Shown: piece after piece, positions 47,219-59,254 of the stretch
Layout of the letters: each line of letters opens with the position of its first letter
Position numbering within the stretch: position 1 is the stretch's first letter
Assembly (NCBI RefSeq): GCF_024763615.1
Contig: NC_077222.1
Span: forward strand, 100,659,417 to 100,723,416
Reading direction: 5' to 3'
Source of the DNA: Phlebotomus papatasi
Lineage: Eukaryota > Arthropoda > Insecta > Diptera > Psychodidae
DNA: 64,000 nucleotides
Translations under genes and position numbers: made by a program
Notes under the pieces: generated by a model
The model's input: the letters and a program-made list of their open reading frames with translations, nothing else
What the model was told of the DNA's origin: nothing
Databases searched by the model: none

Positions 47219-49484
47219 ATTAATATAATACCTAACTTTTGTAAGCAAAAAGCATTAAAAACTACTATTTGCAAAGAGTTCATGTTATTGTATTTTATGC
47301 TCAATAATTTTTACTATTCAACAAAAAAGCGAATTAAATTTTAATGGTACCATATGGTGAATAACCCGCAATGTTACACAATGGTGTTTATAATGGTACT
47401 TAAGCATTAAACCATTTTAAAGCAATTTTGGTGCTCCTAGCAAAGAAAGTTTATTATATGGGTCAGGAAGAGGTAGATCCTTTATTCCATTGTTAAAGTT
47501 TTATATAGAAGCAAATTAGAGAAATATTGGACTTTGGTCATGATAGAAACTAATTTGTTGGACTTAGAATCGAAATATAATTTAGTCAAGTTGAAATTTA
47601 ACATTTGAATGTTTTTTTTTTATCAAGGAATGTGCCTGACTTGTAGCCACTTTCCTTTCTACCGAACATTCTTGTAATGCCTTTGAATCTCTAAAATCCC
47701 AATTAGATTTAATTAAACATTCCTCTTCGATGATTTCGGATTTGGAATAGATTCCAATCGACAGTGTATAGTAAATTCTTAATTGGCTTATCGGAGAATT
47801 TCCAAAACATGGCTTTGTCAACGATTATCTACCCTATGTGTTATACAAAATTCTTGTAGCTATCTAATCCTCTTCAGAATGTTGTGGAGAGGAATTTTAT
47901 GAAGATCCAAAAATTGTTTTAAATCTGTTAAAACGCCTCTGTGGCGGATGGGAGATGGGTCAAAAATAGAAGGTGTGCTGCCGAAGGTAAACATAAATTA
48001 TGGTCAAATTTTCCTGGAGGTTATGCTGGGTGTTCATCATTTTGGAGTCTGTTTTCGAAATACATCTTTTTGGGCTGAATTTCCAATTTAACACCAAATA
48101 ACTATTTATTGTGGAGCTTTTCGAGCTAACAAAGAAAAGATTAGAGAGGTGATTTGTTTGTTTTTATCGTGTCTATCGCATTACGAATTTATTAAAGTTT
48201 CTCTAATGTGCTTCTGGGGAATATTTTAATACACCTGCCTAATGGATATTTCAGTGGTCATTATCAGATCAGGGCGTCAATAAAATGTTAATTTATCGCC
48301 AAAAACTCAACCTTAAGAGCACATTACAAATCAAACTTTGCGTATTATTGCTCTGGTGGTATTTAATTAAGAAAGTAAATTTTCCCTATTTTCTTACGTG
48401 TTTTTTCTAACTTTTCTTTTTGTTTTTGGAATGTAATGTTTTTTTTTTTGTGTTTTGGCTTTTTGCTCAAGATTGAGCCATAAAAAAGCTAACTTCTTGA
48501 ATTTCATTCCTGCACATGATTTTTGATAAACAAAATGGGAAACAAAACAAGAGCTTAGCAGCAACATTGCAAGGGAAAATTATAATGGTACAAGCAAAGA
48601 AATAATTTATTTCTTCAACAAGCGTTGGGCTGTACCATTTTAAATGGAAGTAATTAGTCAGCGCCGTGTAATTTGCAATTAATCATTTTCTTCTATAGTA
48701 TTACCATGAATTCTATACAGAATCTCTGTTAAGGCAATGCATATCGCTATATTACTTGTGCAATTTTCATCCTAAAGTACCACCACACCCTTCCTTCCTC
48801 CAAAAGTATCATGGGTTATCCCTCAAGAAAATTCCGAAGTACTGTTCACGAAATTCCGATATAGTGTTAGCGATAATAGTGGATGATTTCAGCCAGCTCA
48901 CGGCATTGTATTTTAATTTGCTAAATGGCTTGCCTAATAGTGAGCTCTTTAACTAACCAATTTACCACAAAATCGCACAAAATATAATGCAACCTTGATT
49001 AATGGTCACCCTGAGTCAAAACGTGACCGTGATTTATCGAACTGAAAAAGCGAGTTCAATTCCTTCTTTACAGATAAATGAGCAACAATTCAAAATGACT
49101 TAACATTTTCTCTCCCTAGATCGCATTACCACTCTATAATGATCATTATTCATGATAAAGAGTCTGCCATGCATTTTCTTCTCTACTATAAATTTAAAAT
49201 CTTTTTGTGACACTTTAGTAAATCCCAAAATTTACTACACCTAATACTATGAATGATGCTGGGTAATTAGAAAATTGAAAGAATGCACGAAAATGTTAAA
49301 GAAGATGTTTTTAAGTGATTGATGTGGTGAGTTTTGTAAAGAGATTGGACTTTAAGAAAATTCATGACTCTTGAGGCACAACTTTTCTCGGTCTGGGCTG
49401 AAAATTCCGGACAGCACGGAATTCCGGACAAACCAAATCAATCAGTCCAATCAGCCAATCAAATATTCTTCGATAACATTTCGT
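47219..49484. other. Single-copy-like intron block (copy 2)
   Basis: Counterpart of 33835-36109; differences are few and scattered. Nothing recognised. Confidence 0.4.
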
Positions 49485-50055
49485 AAAATTGTTCCTAAAT
49501 GTTTGTGAATTCCTACTAGGGATTTACGAAATACTCGTAAAAGTTTTCACTTTTTCACAAACATTGGTCGTACATTTTTGTTTGTTTAGCAAGGCTTTAC
49601 GAACAAATACAACAAAACAACAAAAAGTGCTCGTTAGCTGATCATGCTAGTGGAATGACATTTCGTATGTTTCCCAAAAGTTTCTAGCGCGCCGAAAAAA
49701 CTTTTGAGTTTATTAGTTGTTTTTTTGTCATTGTAGAATGAATTATCAAAAAATACTAATACAAAATAAAAGCCAATTTAATAACGAAGAGGCAACCGAA
49801 AACCCCAAATAGGCAACCTACGTAGTTTTGAAGATATCTTGTTAAATGTGCACGAAAACAGGAAAAACTTTACACTAAAACTGGTCGCATTTTTCAGAGA
49901 TAATGTCACCCCCCTGCTACGAACCATGTTTGTGAAAAAAGTATGAACTTTTACCAATTTTTTGTGAGTTATACTTATTTACGGACATTTTTGTAATTCC
50001 CCAATTGAAATTCACAAACATTTACAAATATTTTTACGAAATAGTTTTTGCAATG
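49485..50055. mobile_element. Diverged foldback MITE relative (copy 2)
   Basis: Counterpart of 36110-36680 with the same separated arms. Confidence 0.58.
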
Positions 50056-50334
50056 TGGAATTGCAAATTTTTAATTGATTAATTGATTTAATTGATTGAT
50101 TTTTAATTGATTTAGTTTAATATTTCGCGAATGTTCTACGAATTCATTGAATTCACTCATTTCAAAATTGGTTCTTTGAATATTTTCTATATATTACAAA
50201 CACTTTGAGAATATATGAGAATATTATGTAAACCGAATATTACAAATGTTTTACCAATATTTCAAGTATTTTAAGTTTTTTACAACTAATGCTAAAATCA
50301 CTAAAATTTTTCAAATTCTTTAACTCCTTTGAGT

Positions 50335-50652
50335 TATTATTAATCGTATCGAGATATTTATTACAAGGTAATCATTTTTACAATGCGTTATATCCCGTGT
50401 TGGAAGAATCTGCGAAGTCCATTGTAGACTACCCAGGAGCGCCTTCCCGTAGTATGGTGAATGCTTCTTCCATGCTCCCGGAGTTGTTGGGCGAGGCGGT
50501 GCATTTTTATTACGTTATATCACAGTGAAAATGTCTTTTTCTAAACATTCAGATCTTTGCACCGGGCGGGACTCGAACTCACTACAGTGAATCGAGCCAG
50601 GGAATCGATCCGCCCAAGAGTCAACGGTCTTGCCTATTGCGCCACTGATTCC
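50335..50652 (-). mobile_element. SINE family 2, full length, only in copy 2
   Basis: A 318-bp insertion between CCTTTGAGT duplicates (50326-50334 and 50653-50661). Copy 1 has one CCTTTGAGT at 36922-36930. Read on the minus strand it starts GGGGAATCAG, has an A-box TGGCGCAATAGG and a B-box AGTTCGAGTCC, and ends in a TAATAA-type tail. It is a tRNA-derived SINE and also the template that explains the broken copy at 6428-8330. Confidence 0.92.
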
Positions 50653-51270
50653 CCTTTGAGTATGCTTTCTGAATAATGAAATTATTGCGAATATCACGAA
50701 TATTGAATGTTTTGCGAATATTGAGAATATTTTTCAAATATTGCCAATATAAGTATTACAAATTATATAATCAATTTTACATAACATGATTAAAATTAAA
50801 ACAAAACAGAAATATGGAAAATATTTCTAGAAAGTTCATTTTATGTTGTTAAACTGAATCCATAAATTCGTTTTGCAAAATAAAACATTGCTTTGTAGTC
50901 ATTCATTCCAACATTCTGAGAAATCCTTTTCACTTGTTCTTCCGCCCATATTTTTTCCATTTCTTTTTATAAATTTGACAAAACAAATGTATAAATACTT
51001 CTTTTAATAAAAGAATATTCTTCTTATTTTTTTATTTTTTTTTTCAAATAACAGAAGTCATGAAACATTCCAAATTTCTAGAATTTGTATAGGTATTGCA
51101 TGGACTCAAATAACTAAATTCCAAATAAATTGATAGTGATTCTATATCTCATGTAAAGGTTTGTAGGGCAGATTCAGTTAGCTGATTTTTTTCACAACTG
51201 AATTGCCAAACAATTATTAATTAATATATTCCCAGCTAACTAAACCCATAAGTTTTTCTTGAGTATAACT

Positions 51271-52005
51271 TTTCGATTGGGCCAAAAGGCTAAAATTCTG
51301 AATGGGCCAAAATTCCGTTTGGGCTAAAATCTCGAAAGTCGAAATCCCGAAAGCCCAATTCCTAAACGCCAAAATCCCAATTAGAACAAAATCCCGAAAG
51401 CCTAAATTTCAAAATGATCAAAATACCGTTTGGGCCAAAATCCTGAAAGCCGAAATCTCGAATGCTAAAATCCCGAATGGCAAAATCTCGAACACCAAAA
51501 TCCGAAAAGGTCAAAATCCCGAAAATCAAAATTCCAAATAGCCAAAATCTTGAATAGTTCAAAACTTCGATTAGGCCAAAAGACCAAAATTCTGAATTGG
51601 TCAAAATCTTCAAAGCCGAAATCCCGAAAGTCCGATTCCCTAAATGCCAAAATTCCGAACGGCAAAATCCCGAAATGACCAAAGTTTCGTTTGCGCGTTT
51701 GGGTGAATATCCTGCAAGGCGAAATCTTGAATGAGAAAATCCTAAATGCCAAAATCCCGAAAGCGCCAAAATATTGAACGCCAAAATCCCGAAAGAGTCA
51801 AAATATTGAAGGCCAAAATCCTGAAATCCAAAATACCAATTCTTAAAAGTGTCATAACTAAAATTATTTTACACTTTATCCTCCGTGTAATTTCGTCACT
51901 TTCGGAATTTTGATCATTCGTGATTTTGGCGGTAGGAATTTTAACATTTTGGGTTTACAGCTTTTCGGAATTTTAGCCTTCCGGGATTTTGGCCAACACC
52001 GTAAA
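51271..52005. mobile_element. Foldback element lacking its left end (copy 2)
   Basis: Counterpart of 37577-38694. It starts abruptly within the left arm, and the core and right end (GGATTTTGGCCAACACCGT) are intact. Confidence 0.78.
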
Positions 52006-52087
52006 CTTTAGTATTTTTGAAAGTCATGCATATCTGAAACTGTTCACTAGTGTAGTCCCTAACTGATCGATATCAGAATAATTATCT

Positions 52088-54214
52088 TTGTCCTACTCCA
52101 GTAATTATTCGTGTTAATCGCTGAATGAAATTTTGCTTATGTCGTTTGCATCAACTATTATCGTATTTGCATTTCGATAGTTCAGTTTATAAAACGAATA
52201 AGTCGCGAATGGCCGACGTTACAGAATAGCAATTTCACACTGAGGTTTTACATGCTGAGTATAAGATTTTTAAAATATGAAACCCCTTTACCTCTCCGGT
52301 ATAATATTCACAGGGATGGTAGAAGGTGTCAAATAGTACCCGAGAAGCGAAAAGAACGAATTGTTTAAAAAATCGATTTATTCGACCTATTTGACATATC
52401 GATTTTTTGTTTTTTTTTCTATGATTTTGGTTAAATAAATCCAAGTACAATTAAAATAGTTAAGATCTAATTTCACAAATTGTGTGATACAACCAGAGGC
52501 CTCTCGTCATTTCATTTTTACATACGTTTTTGCATAGAGGCACTGAAGACTATTAGCAAGTTTTTTCCTAAAGAGAATACACTTATCAGTCTGATATATT
52601 TCGAAATCGTGCATTAAAAGCTATCTAAAAAAACATATTTCATAATGTTCGCCTAAATAATTCAAGAACTACGAGCAAATTTGTTTACTTCGCGGTGCAA
52701 TATCTGCATAATTTTTAAAAGGAAAATTGAAAAATAGCTTCACTTTTTATTAGGCTTGATGGGCCCCTGCATACAACAAACAATGATTAATCTACGGTCT
52801 CATAGACGGGACATGGAACGTCTTACAAAATGCAGCATGACCAATAAAAATTGGGAAAGAGCTTTATCGTGAACCCTATAAGCATCTAAAAAGGAGTCCA
52901 AATTCTATTTAATTCAATGTATATATGTGACCTTTAGCTTCTAAGCAAAAATGGAAAATAAATAAAAAGAAAACCTCCTTCATTTTGTGATATTGTCTTC
53001 CAACTTGGTATTCTTAAATCTTTAATTAATTAATCTTCTAAACCATCTGATTAATACCAAACGTCTTTGTCGTTTTTCACTCCACCCACTCAACCCTGAT
53101 ACCTTCTCTTGCTTCCCAACTGTGAACAATGTTTAGTAGAAAAACATCCTGACTTTGCCATATTGACTGTCTTCCCATGGCTGGAAAACTTGAGCCAAAA
53201 GTTACCAAGATGGTAAAATTGTTCTTCCAGAAACACAAATATAATTATCAACATGTTTGAGCATGAGGCAAAATTTGGGATTTGGATACCAACTTGTTTA
53301 TTTTTGTAAAGTTTCAACTGCACCAACTTTCCCAAGAATCTCAGCATGATTATCCATGAAAAAATATATATATTGGGGAGTAATTAATTAAGAAGTATCT
53401 CTCGATGACATGCTCTTAAAAAAAATCATTAATAAATTATGTCCATGTCTGTTTTCTGTCTTGTAAAGTCTAATTGTAACAGTTGATTTTTCATTGATGG
53501 ATGGAGAGCATGGAGAGTTGTTGCCCCCTCTGTGATTCTGTTGTGTGGATACTTGGGGAGTCGGTGGACTAAAAGTGCTTTGTGCTTGGGCATGGACTTA
53601 TATGGAGTGAACTAACTGGTGGCCCAGAGGCATGGTCTTCAGTGCATAAACATTATACGGCATATGTATATTAATATATGGTATGTTGGTATATTATTAT
53701 CGGTGAGGGCAATCTCTCGTCGCCAGCTCTCACTCTTGTGGCTGTGCATTTGGGTATGTGAACGCGATCAAACTACCCGATAGAAGGCAATCAAAGATAA
53801 TCGATGAATAAATAAGTGAGATAGGTGTGAATAACATAACATATTGAGGCACATATTGTAGGCGATCTCTGCATAATAAATACTTTTTGCCGGCGGCAAC
53901 TTTTGCCCTGATAAACAGCTCGTCAAAAAATTATTCGCTTGCAATTTCACATATTGATTTATGGTGTATAATTCTTTAATGCAATCTGCAAGATGAGAAT
54001 TCTAGACATCATGTTAAAAAAAATCAATTAATCACCGCTGCACCATAATAAAATATTTATGGTTCACCTTTCATTAAGCAAATATCATAAAATGAAACTA
54101 AACATCAAACATTTACCCCCAGAGAGTTAAAATATAGTGTGTTGATTTCATTCTGGGTTAACAAGGGCTTTATGAAAATTCCCACAAAAGGGATTAATTA
54201 AATGCAATGCATAA
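52088..54214. other. Intron 1 beyond the duplication, no recognised gene
   Basis: Mostly AT-rich. A text block around 52280-52420 (CTCTCCGGTATAATATTCAC, then AATCGATTTATTCGAC) has a weak relative near 58070-58150 and may be old repeat. A patch at 53500-53770 is less AT-rich and looks single-copy; its role is unknown. Confidence 0.4.
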
Positions 54215-54360
54215 TGCCCAACGCACAATAACTTTTGTTTGTAAATATGTTTTCAAAATTTCCTATGAGAGTGAGCAAGATGACTAGATCTAGGTCTCAC
54301 TCACTTCCATAGAAATGTCAAAAACATGTTTACAAAATAAATGTTATTGTGCTCTGGGCA
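54215..54360. mobile_element. Tourist-like MITE, second copy
   Basis: Ends TGCCCAACGCACAATAAC and TTATTGTGCTCTGGGCA, with TAA duplicated at 54212-54214 and 54361-54363. Homologous to 25112-25257 throughout, including the central AGATGACTAGATCTAG. Confidence 0.92.
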
Positions 54361-55053
54361 TAACAACGATAGAAAAACAATCATACGAACAACAATAAAG
54401 TCGAACACACCACATAAAGTTTTTCTTTTCTTCCTTCATCTCTGCAAGAAAAGAAAAAAAACGGACATCTTTTTTCCATCTTTGAATTTTAATGCCGAAT
54501 TTTCTTTCATTGATGTCACTTTTATGCAAAAATACCACCATCTTCCTTCCCATCCCCCCAGCGAAAGCTCCTCATTGAGCAATATTTTATGCATTCGCGA
54601 GTGAATTAATGCGAAAATGGAGTAAATGCAAGAAAAAAAAGAAAACGTTTTGTGATTTCTTATACATGGGTATAAGAGAGGAATAATAATGGTAGAAAAA
54701 AAATTCAGAGAAAAAAAAATAGGATAGAATTTAGTTCAGCAGTCCTTTTGCTATCTGTTAATTAAACAGCAAACTTTGTCATGTTAAAATTTATGTCCAT
54801 TCAGATGTTCATTTGCGGTTGCACTTTTTTTCTCCGCGCTCTCTTCCTATTTATTCTACACTTTCCTTTTGAAATTACTTATTCATGAGAGATAATTTAT
54901 CCTCGGATGTTTTATTGGGATGTTGTTTGAGTACACTTCTTGACCAAAATCTAGTGACAATAAAGATATTACTGTGAAAAACAACAGTTGTAAAATTAGT
55001 TTTTGCAAACTTTTTGATATTTAGATAATTACCGAATAAATTGTGTAAGTGTA

Positions 55054-55201
55054 AGGTAAGGCTTTCAGACTTCGCACACATCTAGCTTCGAACCCTTCGT
55101 ATATTTCCTATATTCTTTCAATGAACAGATTCATTAAAGGAACATGGGATAAAATGAAGTGTTCGAAGCCACAGTAGGTGCAGAGCCAGAAAGCCTTCCC
55201 C
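55054..55201. mobile_element. MITE family G copy
   Basis: Left AGGTAAGGCTTTCAGACTTC and right GCAGAGCCAGAAAGCCTTCC are inverted relatives. TA follows at 55202-55203. Shorter than other copies; it adjoins the family I element directly. Confidence 0.7.
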
Positions 55202-55203
55202 TA

Positions 55204-55680
55204 GGTAAGGCAAAATGGGGTACAGTAGACTCTCACTCAATCGGCTCTTTTTCAATCGGGCGAAAAATTTTGTTGACAATTTTCACGTTTAATTTTATGA
55301 AGCTAATTCGATCAAATTCGCTATAGTTCTTCCTATTTTATCGTGATTCTTTATAATTGAGCGCTTTTTTTGTGGAATTTACAAAGGCTTTGACGCCCAA
55401 ATCTATCGATAAACCGGATGACATTTTGCCCCAAATGCCCAATTGAAAGAGAGTCTACTGTAGTTGGAATAATTTCCAATTTCGAATTTTGCGATTTTTC
55501 CACCTTGTATCAAATTAGCTAGGAAATAAAGAAGACCACAAAGAAGTTCAAGCTTAAATAAACATTCCGAATCAAAGGTCCTTTTCGTGTTTTTAGTTTT
55601 TTTTCCTTTTGTATATCTAAAACAGTAAAGAAATCTCAAAATTTCAAATTATATGAGATTCCAAATTACCCCATCTTACC
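55204..55680. mobile_element. MITE family I interrupted by a pogo-type MITE
   Basis: Outer ends GGTAAGGCAAAATGGGGTA and TTACCCCATCTTACC match family I at 31750. The element at 55223-55460 is inserted within the left end at a TA. Confidence 0.75.
55223..55460. mobile_element. pogo-type MITE, well preserved
   Basis: Ends CAGTAGACTCTCACTCAATC and AATTGAAAGAGAGTCTACTG are inverted copies, and TA is duplicated at 55221-55222 and 55461-55462. The CAGTAGA... terminus resembles pogo/Tigger elements. The older sister is at 869-1097. Confidence 0.85.
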
Positions 55681-55899
55681 TTAGTTTGTGTAATAAAGCA
55701 CTCACGAATGAAAATTTACTAAAAGTGCTAGAATTCAGATAAGTTTTAGTACTAAAACCGATAGCAATATATTCACATTTATATATTCACCTTTAAATCA
55801 GCCTAAACTAACTCGGATTCAATGAGAGTTCTAACGAGAATTTAAATCCCCAGATATTCGATATCGCCCAATAAATAATTTCCATAAGAAGCAGTTTTG

Positions 55900-56130
55900 A
55901 ATTTGATTTAATTAACGAAATACTCAAATTGGTTTACTGGTTTGCAACCGATTTGAGCCATTCATAAATCACTCAAAAATCAAGATAAAATAGCTGAGGA
56001 ATAATGGGATTAATTTTGGGATAAAAATTACTTATCGGTTCATAACCTGTTCACTGCCAGTTCATAATGGATTTGAACCGGTTAAAACTTATCATAAATT
56101 ATAATACCTTTCCAATGAGCCCAGTATCAC
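55900..56130. repeat. Dispersed repeat with CCGGTT-rich text
   Basis: CTTATCGGTTCATAACCTGT, GATTTGAACCGGTT and CCTTTCCAATGA recur in the same order at 63330-63530. Ends were not resolved. An old dispersed element is the likely explanation. Confidence 0.5.
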
Positions 56131-56496
56131 GCAGGTGATAAAAACGTACATTAGGGCCTGTTTGACATTTGACGAAAACTCCGCCTAGGAACACTCTAAA
56201 ACATATCCAAAACTAAAAAAACGTACTACACCTTGTCAAATAATTAAAACAAAGCATTAAAATGGACAGTGAAATTAAAATTTGATCAAAATAAAACAGA
56301 AATAATAAATTGATTGATTGATTTATTGCCATCTTTTTGTTTTCTTAGCCCAGTTAGCATGCAACCATTGCTGTCTTATCATCGATTCCAACCTTCAGCA
56401 CGAAAACGATGGAAAGTCCCTTCACCAGTTATATGTTTTCCGACTAAGCACGTAGGTCACATTACATGGGAGGATAAGAATGCTCAAAAAGAGAGA

Positions 56497-57080
56497 TTAA
56501 GGGGTTATGTGGGTCTCGCAAACTTAAAATATCATATTTTCTTTACGACTTTTTTTCATAAAATAAAAAATTATTTAATTCGAGCTCTTAAGCATATAAA
56601 AGCACAACATTTTAACTATATTTTCTAAAATTTTCATTTCAAAAAGTTAGCAAATTATTAAGACGTGATTTTTTTGGACAATTCTTTGAAAAATAAACAT
56701 ACTTTTCAGTGGACAAGTTAACTCAGAATATATTCGTCTGACGTCAATTAGCGAAATATTTCCGATTATCTGAGGAGTTAAACTCTTACTTAAACGGTAG
56801 AGTTCGTAGATTTTTTTTATCTTAATCACAACTTATTCTACAAGACAACGTGGTGTAAAATACGCCGAAAATTGTATTTCTTGTATAAAATTCTGCCAAA
56901 AATCCGAATTTCGTTTAAGAATAAAAAAATATGGTTTAAATACGATTTTAACTCATCAGCTAACAGAAAATTTTTTTCTGGCGTCAGATGAATATTCTCT
57001 GAGAAATCTTGTCCACCGAAAAGATTTCCCAAAAAGATCTTCGAAAATCAGATTTCAACGGCTGAATTTTTAAATTTTAA
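56497..57080. mobile_element. MITE family F copy, left end only
   Basis: AAGGGGTTATGTGGGTC at the left matches 13609. The following text (TTATTTAATTCGAGCTCTTA) also aligns with that copy. The right inverted end was not found. Confidence 0.6.
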
Positions 57081-58441
57081 TTTTTACGAAGCTGGGCCCT
57101 ACAATTTTATTTTGTGTAGTTCCGTAATCGTTTTTTTTTATTAGGGGTCCATCTGGAAGATGATTGCCCCGCGTAATCGTTTTGTAGAGCTATATTGTAT
57201 TACGTTAAAGAACAGTTTCCTTTACAAATATGCGGAAATATCGTATATCAACGTAGTCTCACAGCTCTAAATAGCCCCACTTACCCTTAACTCATATGGA
57301 GAAACCTTTCTTGGCCGAGAAACCCTTCGCGTTGCAAAACTTGAACACCTCAAAAACCATTTCACGAAACCCGAGAAACCAGAAACCCTTCTAAGTAAAA
57401 ATCAGGTTTGGGTGTTTACTCATTGGTAAATATCCAAAAATATTTAAATAATCTTGGTTAAGGTAAAATGTAAAAGTTATTAACTATTTTGGCATTTTTG
57501 GATCGATTGAGAACACGATTATATCCTTTACTGACCAAAATGGATATTTTTGCTCACCATATTAAAATTTACTGACCAGAACTCTTAAAAATCCAGCCAA
57601 ACTATAAATCGTAAGGCTCACTTTTGAGTTCACTTACTTAGTATATATTTCGTATAAAGTTTACTTTAGATTTTCACAATTTAATTTCACTACAGTTGCA
57701 AATTAGTGTCGGTATGTCATAATTCCATGAGATTCCAATATATTCCAAAAGCGTGATAATTTTAATGATTCAATGTGCTATCGTGTGATTCTCAATTTAT
57801 TATTCCATTTGGGATTCTGTTTATTCCTGTGTTCGAATTTCATAAATTTTAAACATTACTGAATTAAGGGTTGAATGGGAATACTGGACCCTAGATTACT
57901 AATCGATCATAGGTGATTATATAGCGATATCTATGGCTAAATAATTGAAATTTGATTCTATGGTTCCATTTGATACTAAGAATTCTCTGATTGATTCCAA
58001 CTTAGATTCTAACACAAAAATCTATCTCAAGTCACATGTTTCCTGGAAAATTGACTTGTCTGTATATAAGTCGAATAAGTCGATTTTTTGCCAAATCCAT
58101 TTTTTCGACTTTTCGGGTACTCCTTGATACCCTCTACCTTCTCTATGTGAATATTAATGGACAATTAATTATTCCCAAATTCCCAAATTCCCAAAATAAA
58201 TGTAAAATCTCAGCTTGAAAGCGCTCTCCCGTAAAGATGGCCATTCGCAACTTGTTTATATTCTGAGCCGTGGATATTCTTTAAAGGAATGTAAGAAATA
58301 TATGAAGAATTCCAAGCCAGAGTATGTGCGAAACTTGAAAGCCTTCCCCTAGCTCATTTGTGTTTAAAATTTATTTAACAAATCTTGGAAATCGTAACGT
58401 AGATGCAGATAACTTTGCTTAACTTCTATTCGTAAGCTTTT
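57081..58441. other. Intron 1; decayed MITE ends only
   Basis: At about 57143-57295 a family E-like right end (AAATAGCCCCACTTACCCTTA) is present. At 58300-58350 the string TATGTGCGAAACTTGAAAGC is a family G right end. No gene recognised. Confidence 0.4.
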
Positions 58442-58454
58442 CTTTAATTCCACC

Positions 58455-58530
58455 GCTTAAGGATGGTCTTCATCATTCCGGTGTACCATGCCTTGTCGGT
58501 GTAGACCATCCTTAAGTTATAGAATTAATA
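58455..58530. repeat. Short palindromic repeat
   Basis: CTTAAGGATGGTCTTCATC faces GTAGACCATCCTTAAG in about 75 bp. The AGACCATCCTTAA motif also occurs at about 9945-9960. It could be a very small MITE. Confidence 0.5.
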
Positions 58531-58594
58531 TGGAAGCAAAGTCATCCCGAAAGCCAAAGTCAAACGCATCATTTCATCAAGGGGATTAGAAAAG

Positions 58595-58770
58595 CATTAT
58601 TTTTTTTCTTGTAAGGGATGAGCTTATCAGTTCGAATCAAGTGCAGTGAAGCTGACTAGATGCAACACCTTTAACGCCAGAAAAATTTTTGGTGACCTAA
58701 AGGGAATTCCAACCCGGGACACTTGCATTATAGAACGACTACTCTACCACTTGACCCATTTAGTGCCTTA
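58595..58770 (-). mobile_element. SINE family 1, head and body, minus strand
   Basis: Read on the minus strand: an A-box-like TGGGTCAAGTGG, a degenerate B-box, then GGTCACCAAAAATTTTTCTG and GGCGTTAAAGGTGTTGCATC as in 31535-31700. It continues into CTTCACTGCACTTGATTC as in 24897-25079. It therefore links the head and tail halves of the family. Confidence 0.8.
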
Positions 58771-59254
58771 AGTACTCAGTGAGTACTTTAATTGAAAGTC
58801 TCTTTAAAAATCCCAGCTCTATATCAGACTATATTGCAGCACATAGAATCCCTCCTGATGTTTATGTTGGAAGCATCTAAAATTTGCACTCCCCAAAATC
58901 AACTGCTGTGCGTTGTATAAAATATTGGTTGTTGGAAAGGGAAGCATTTTAAGCCTAGCTTGCAGCAAAATAATTGGAAAATTCCTGGTAAGTCCACAGT
59001 AATTTAATTATTTGACATGAAGTGTAACTTAAATGGTGTAAAAGGGTTTAATGCTTATACTAAAAAGCACTCTTTACACGAGTTGATTTCCAAAAGATCT
59101 TGAATTTCAAAATTACAAAGAATTGTAAAAATTTTTCAAAAATAGTTAGTCAATTGCTAAATAGTTGAGTTTTCCTTAAATTCTGCCTGGTATAAATTAT
59201 AGCAGGTAATAAGCCTAAACCTCGTACAATGATATTACTATTAGGACGTTGTGT

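Larger units (their letters stand above)
39872..52087. repeat. Copy 2 of the large duplication
   Basis: It begins at the first base after the gap and aligns with 23305-38787. Relative to copy 1 it lacks the insertions at 24897, 25112, 25282, 32474 and 33001, has a shorter satellite (44632-45250), and gains a family A MITE at 41157 and a SINE 2 at 50335. Confidence 0.9.

Noticed and set aside
50560..50652. Possible minus-strand tRNA gene
   Set aside because: Part of a 318-bp insertion with target duplications; A and B boxes are too far apart for a tRNA gene.
23305..52087. A true tandem segmental duplication inside intron 1
   Set aside because: Possible, but the exact coincidence with a 500-N gap and reciprocal insertion polymorphisms make unmerged haplotypes more likely; read depth would decide.
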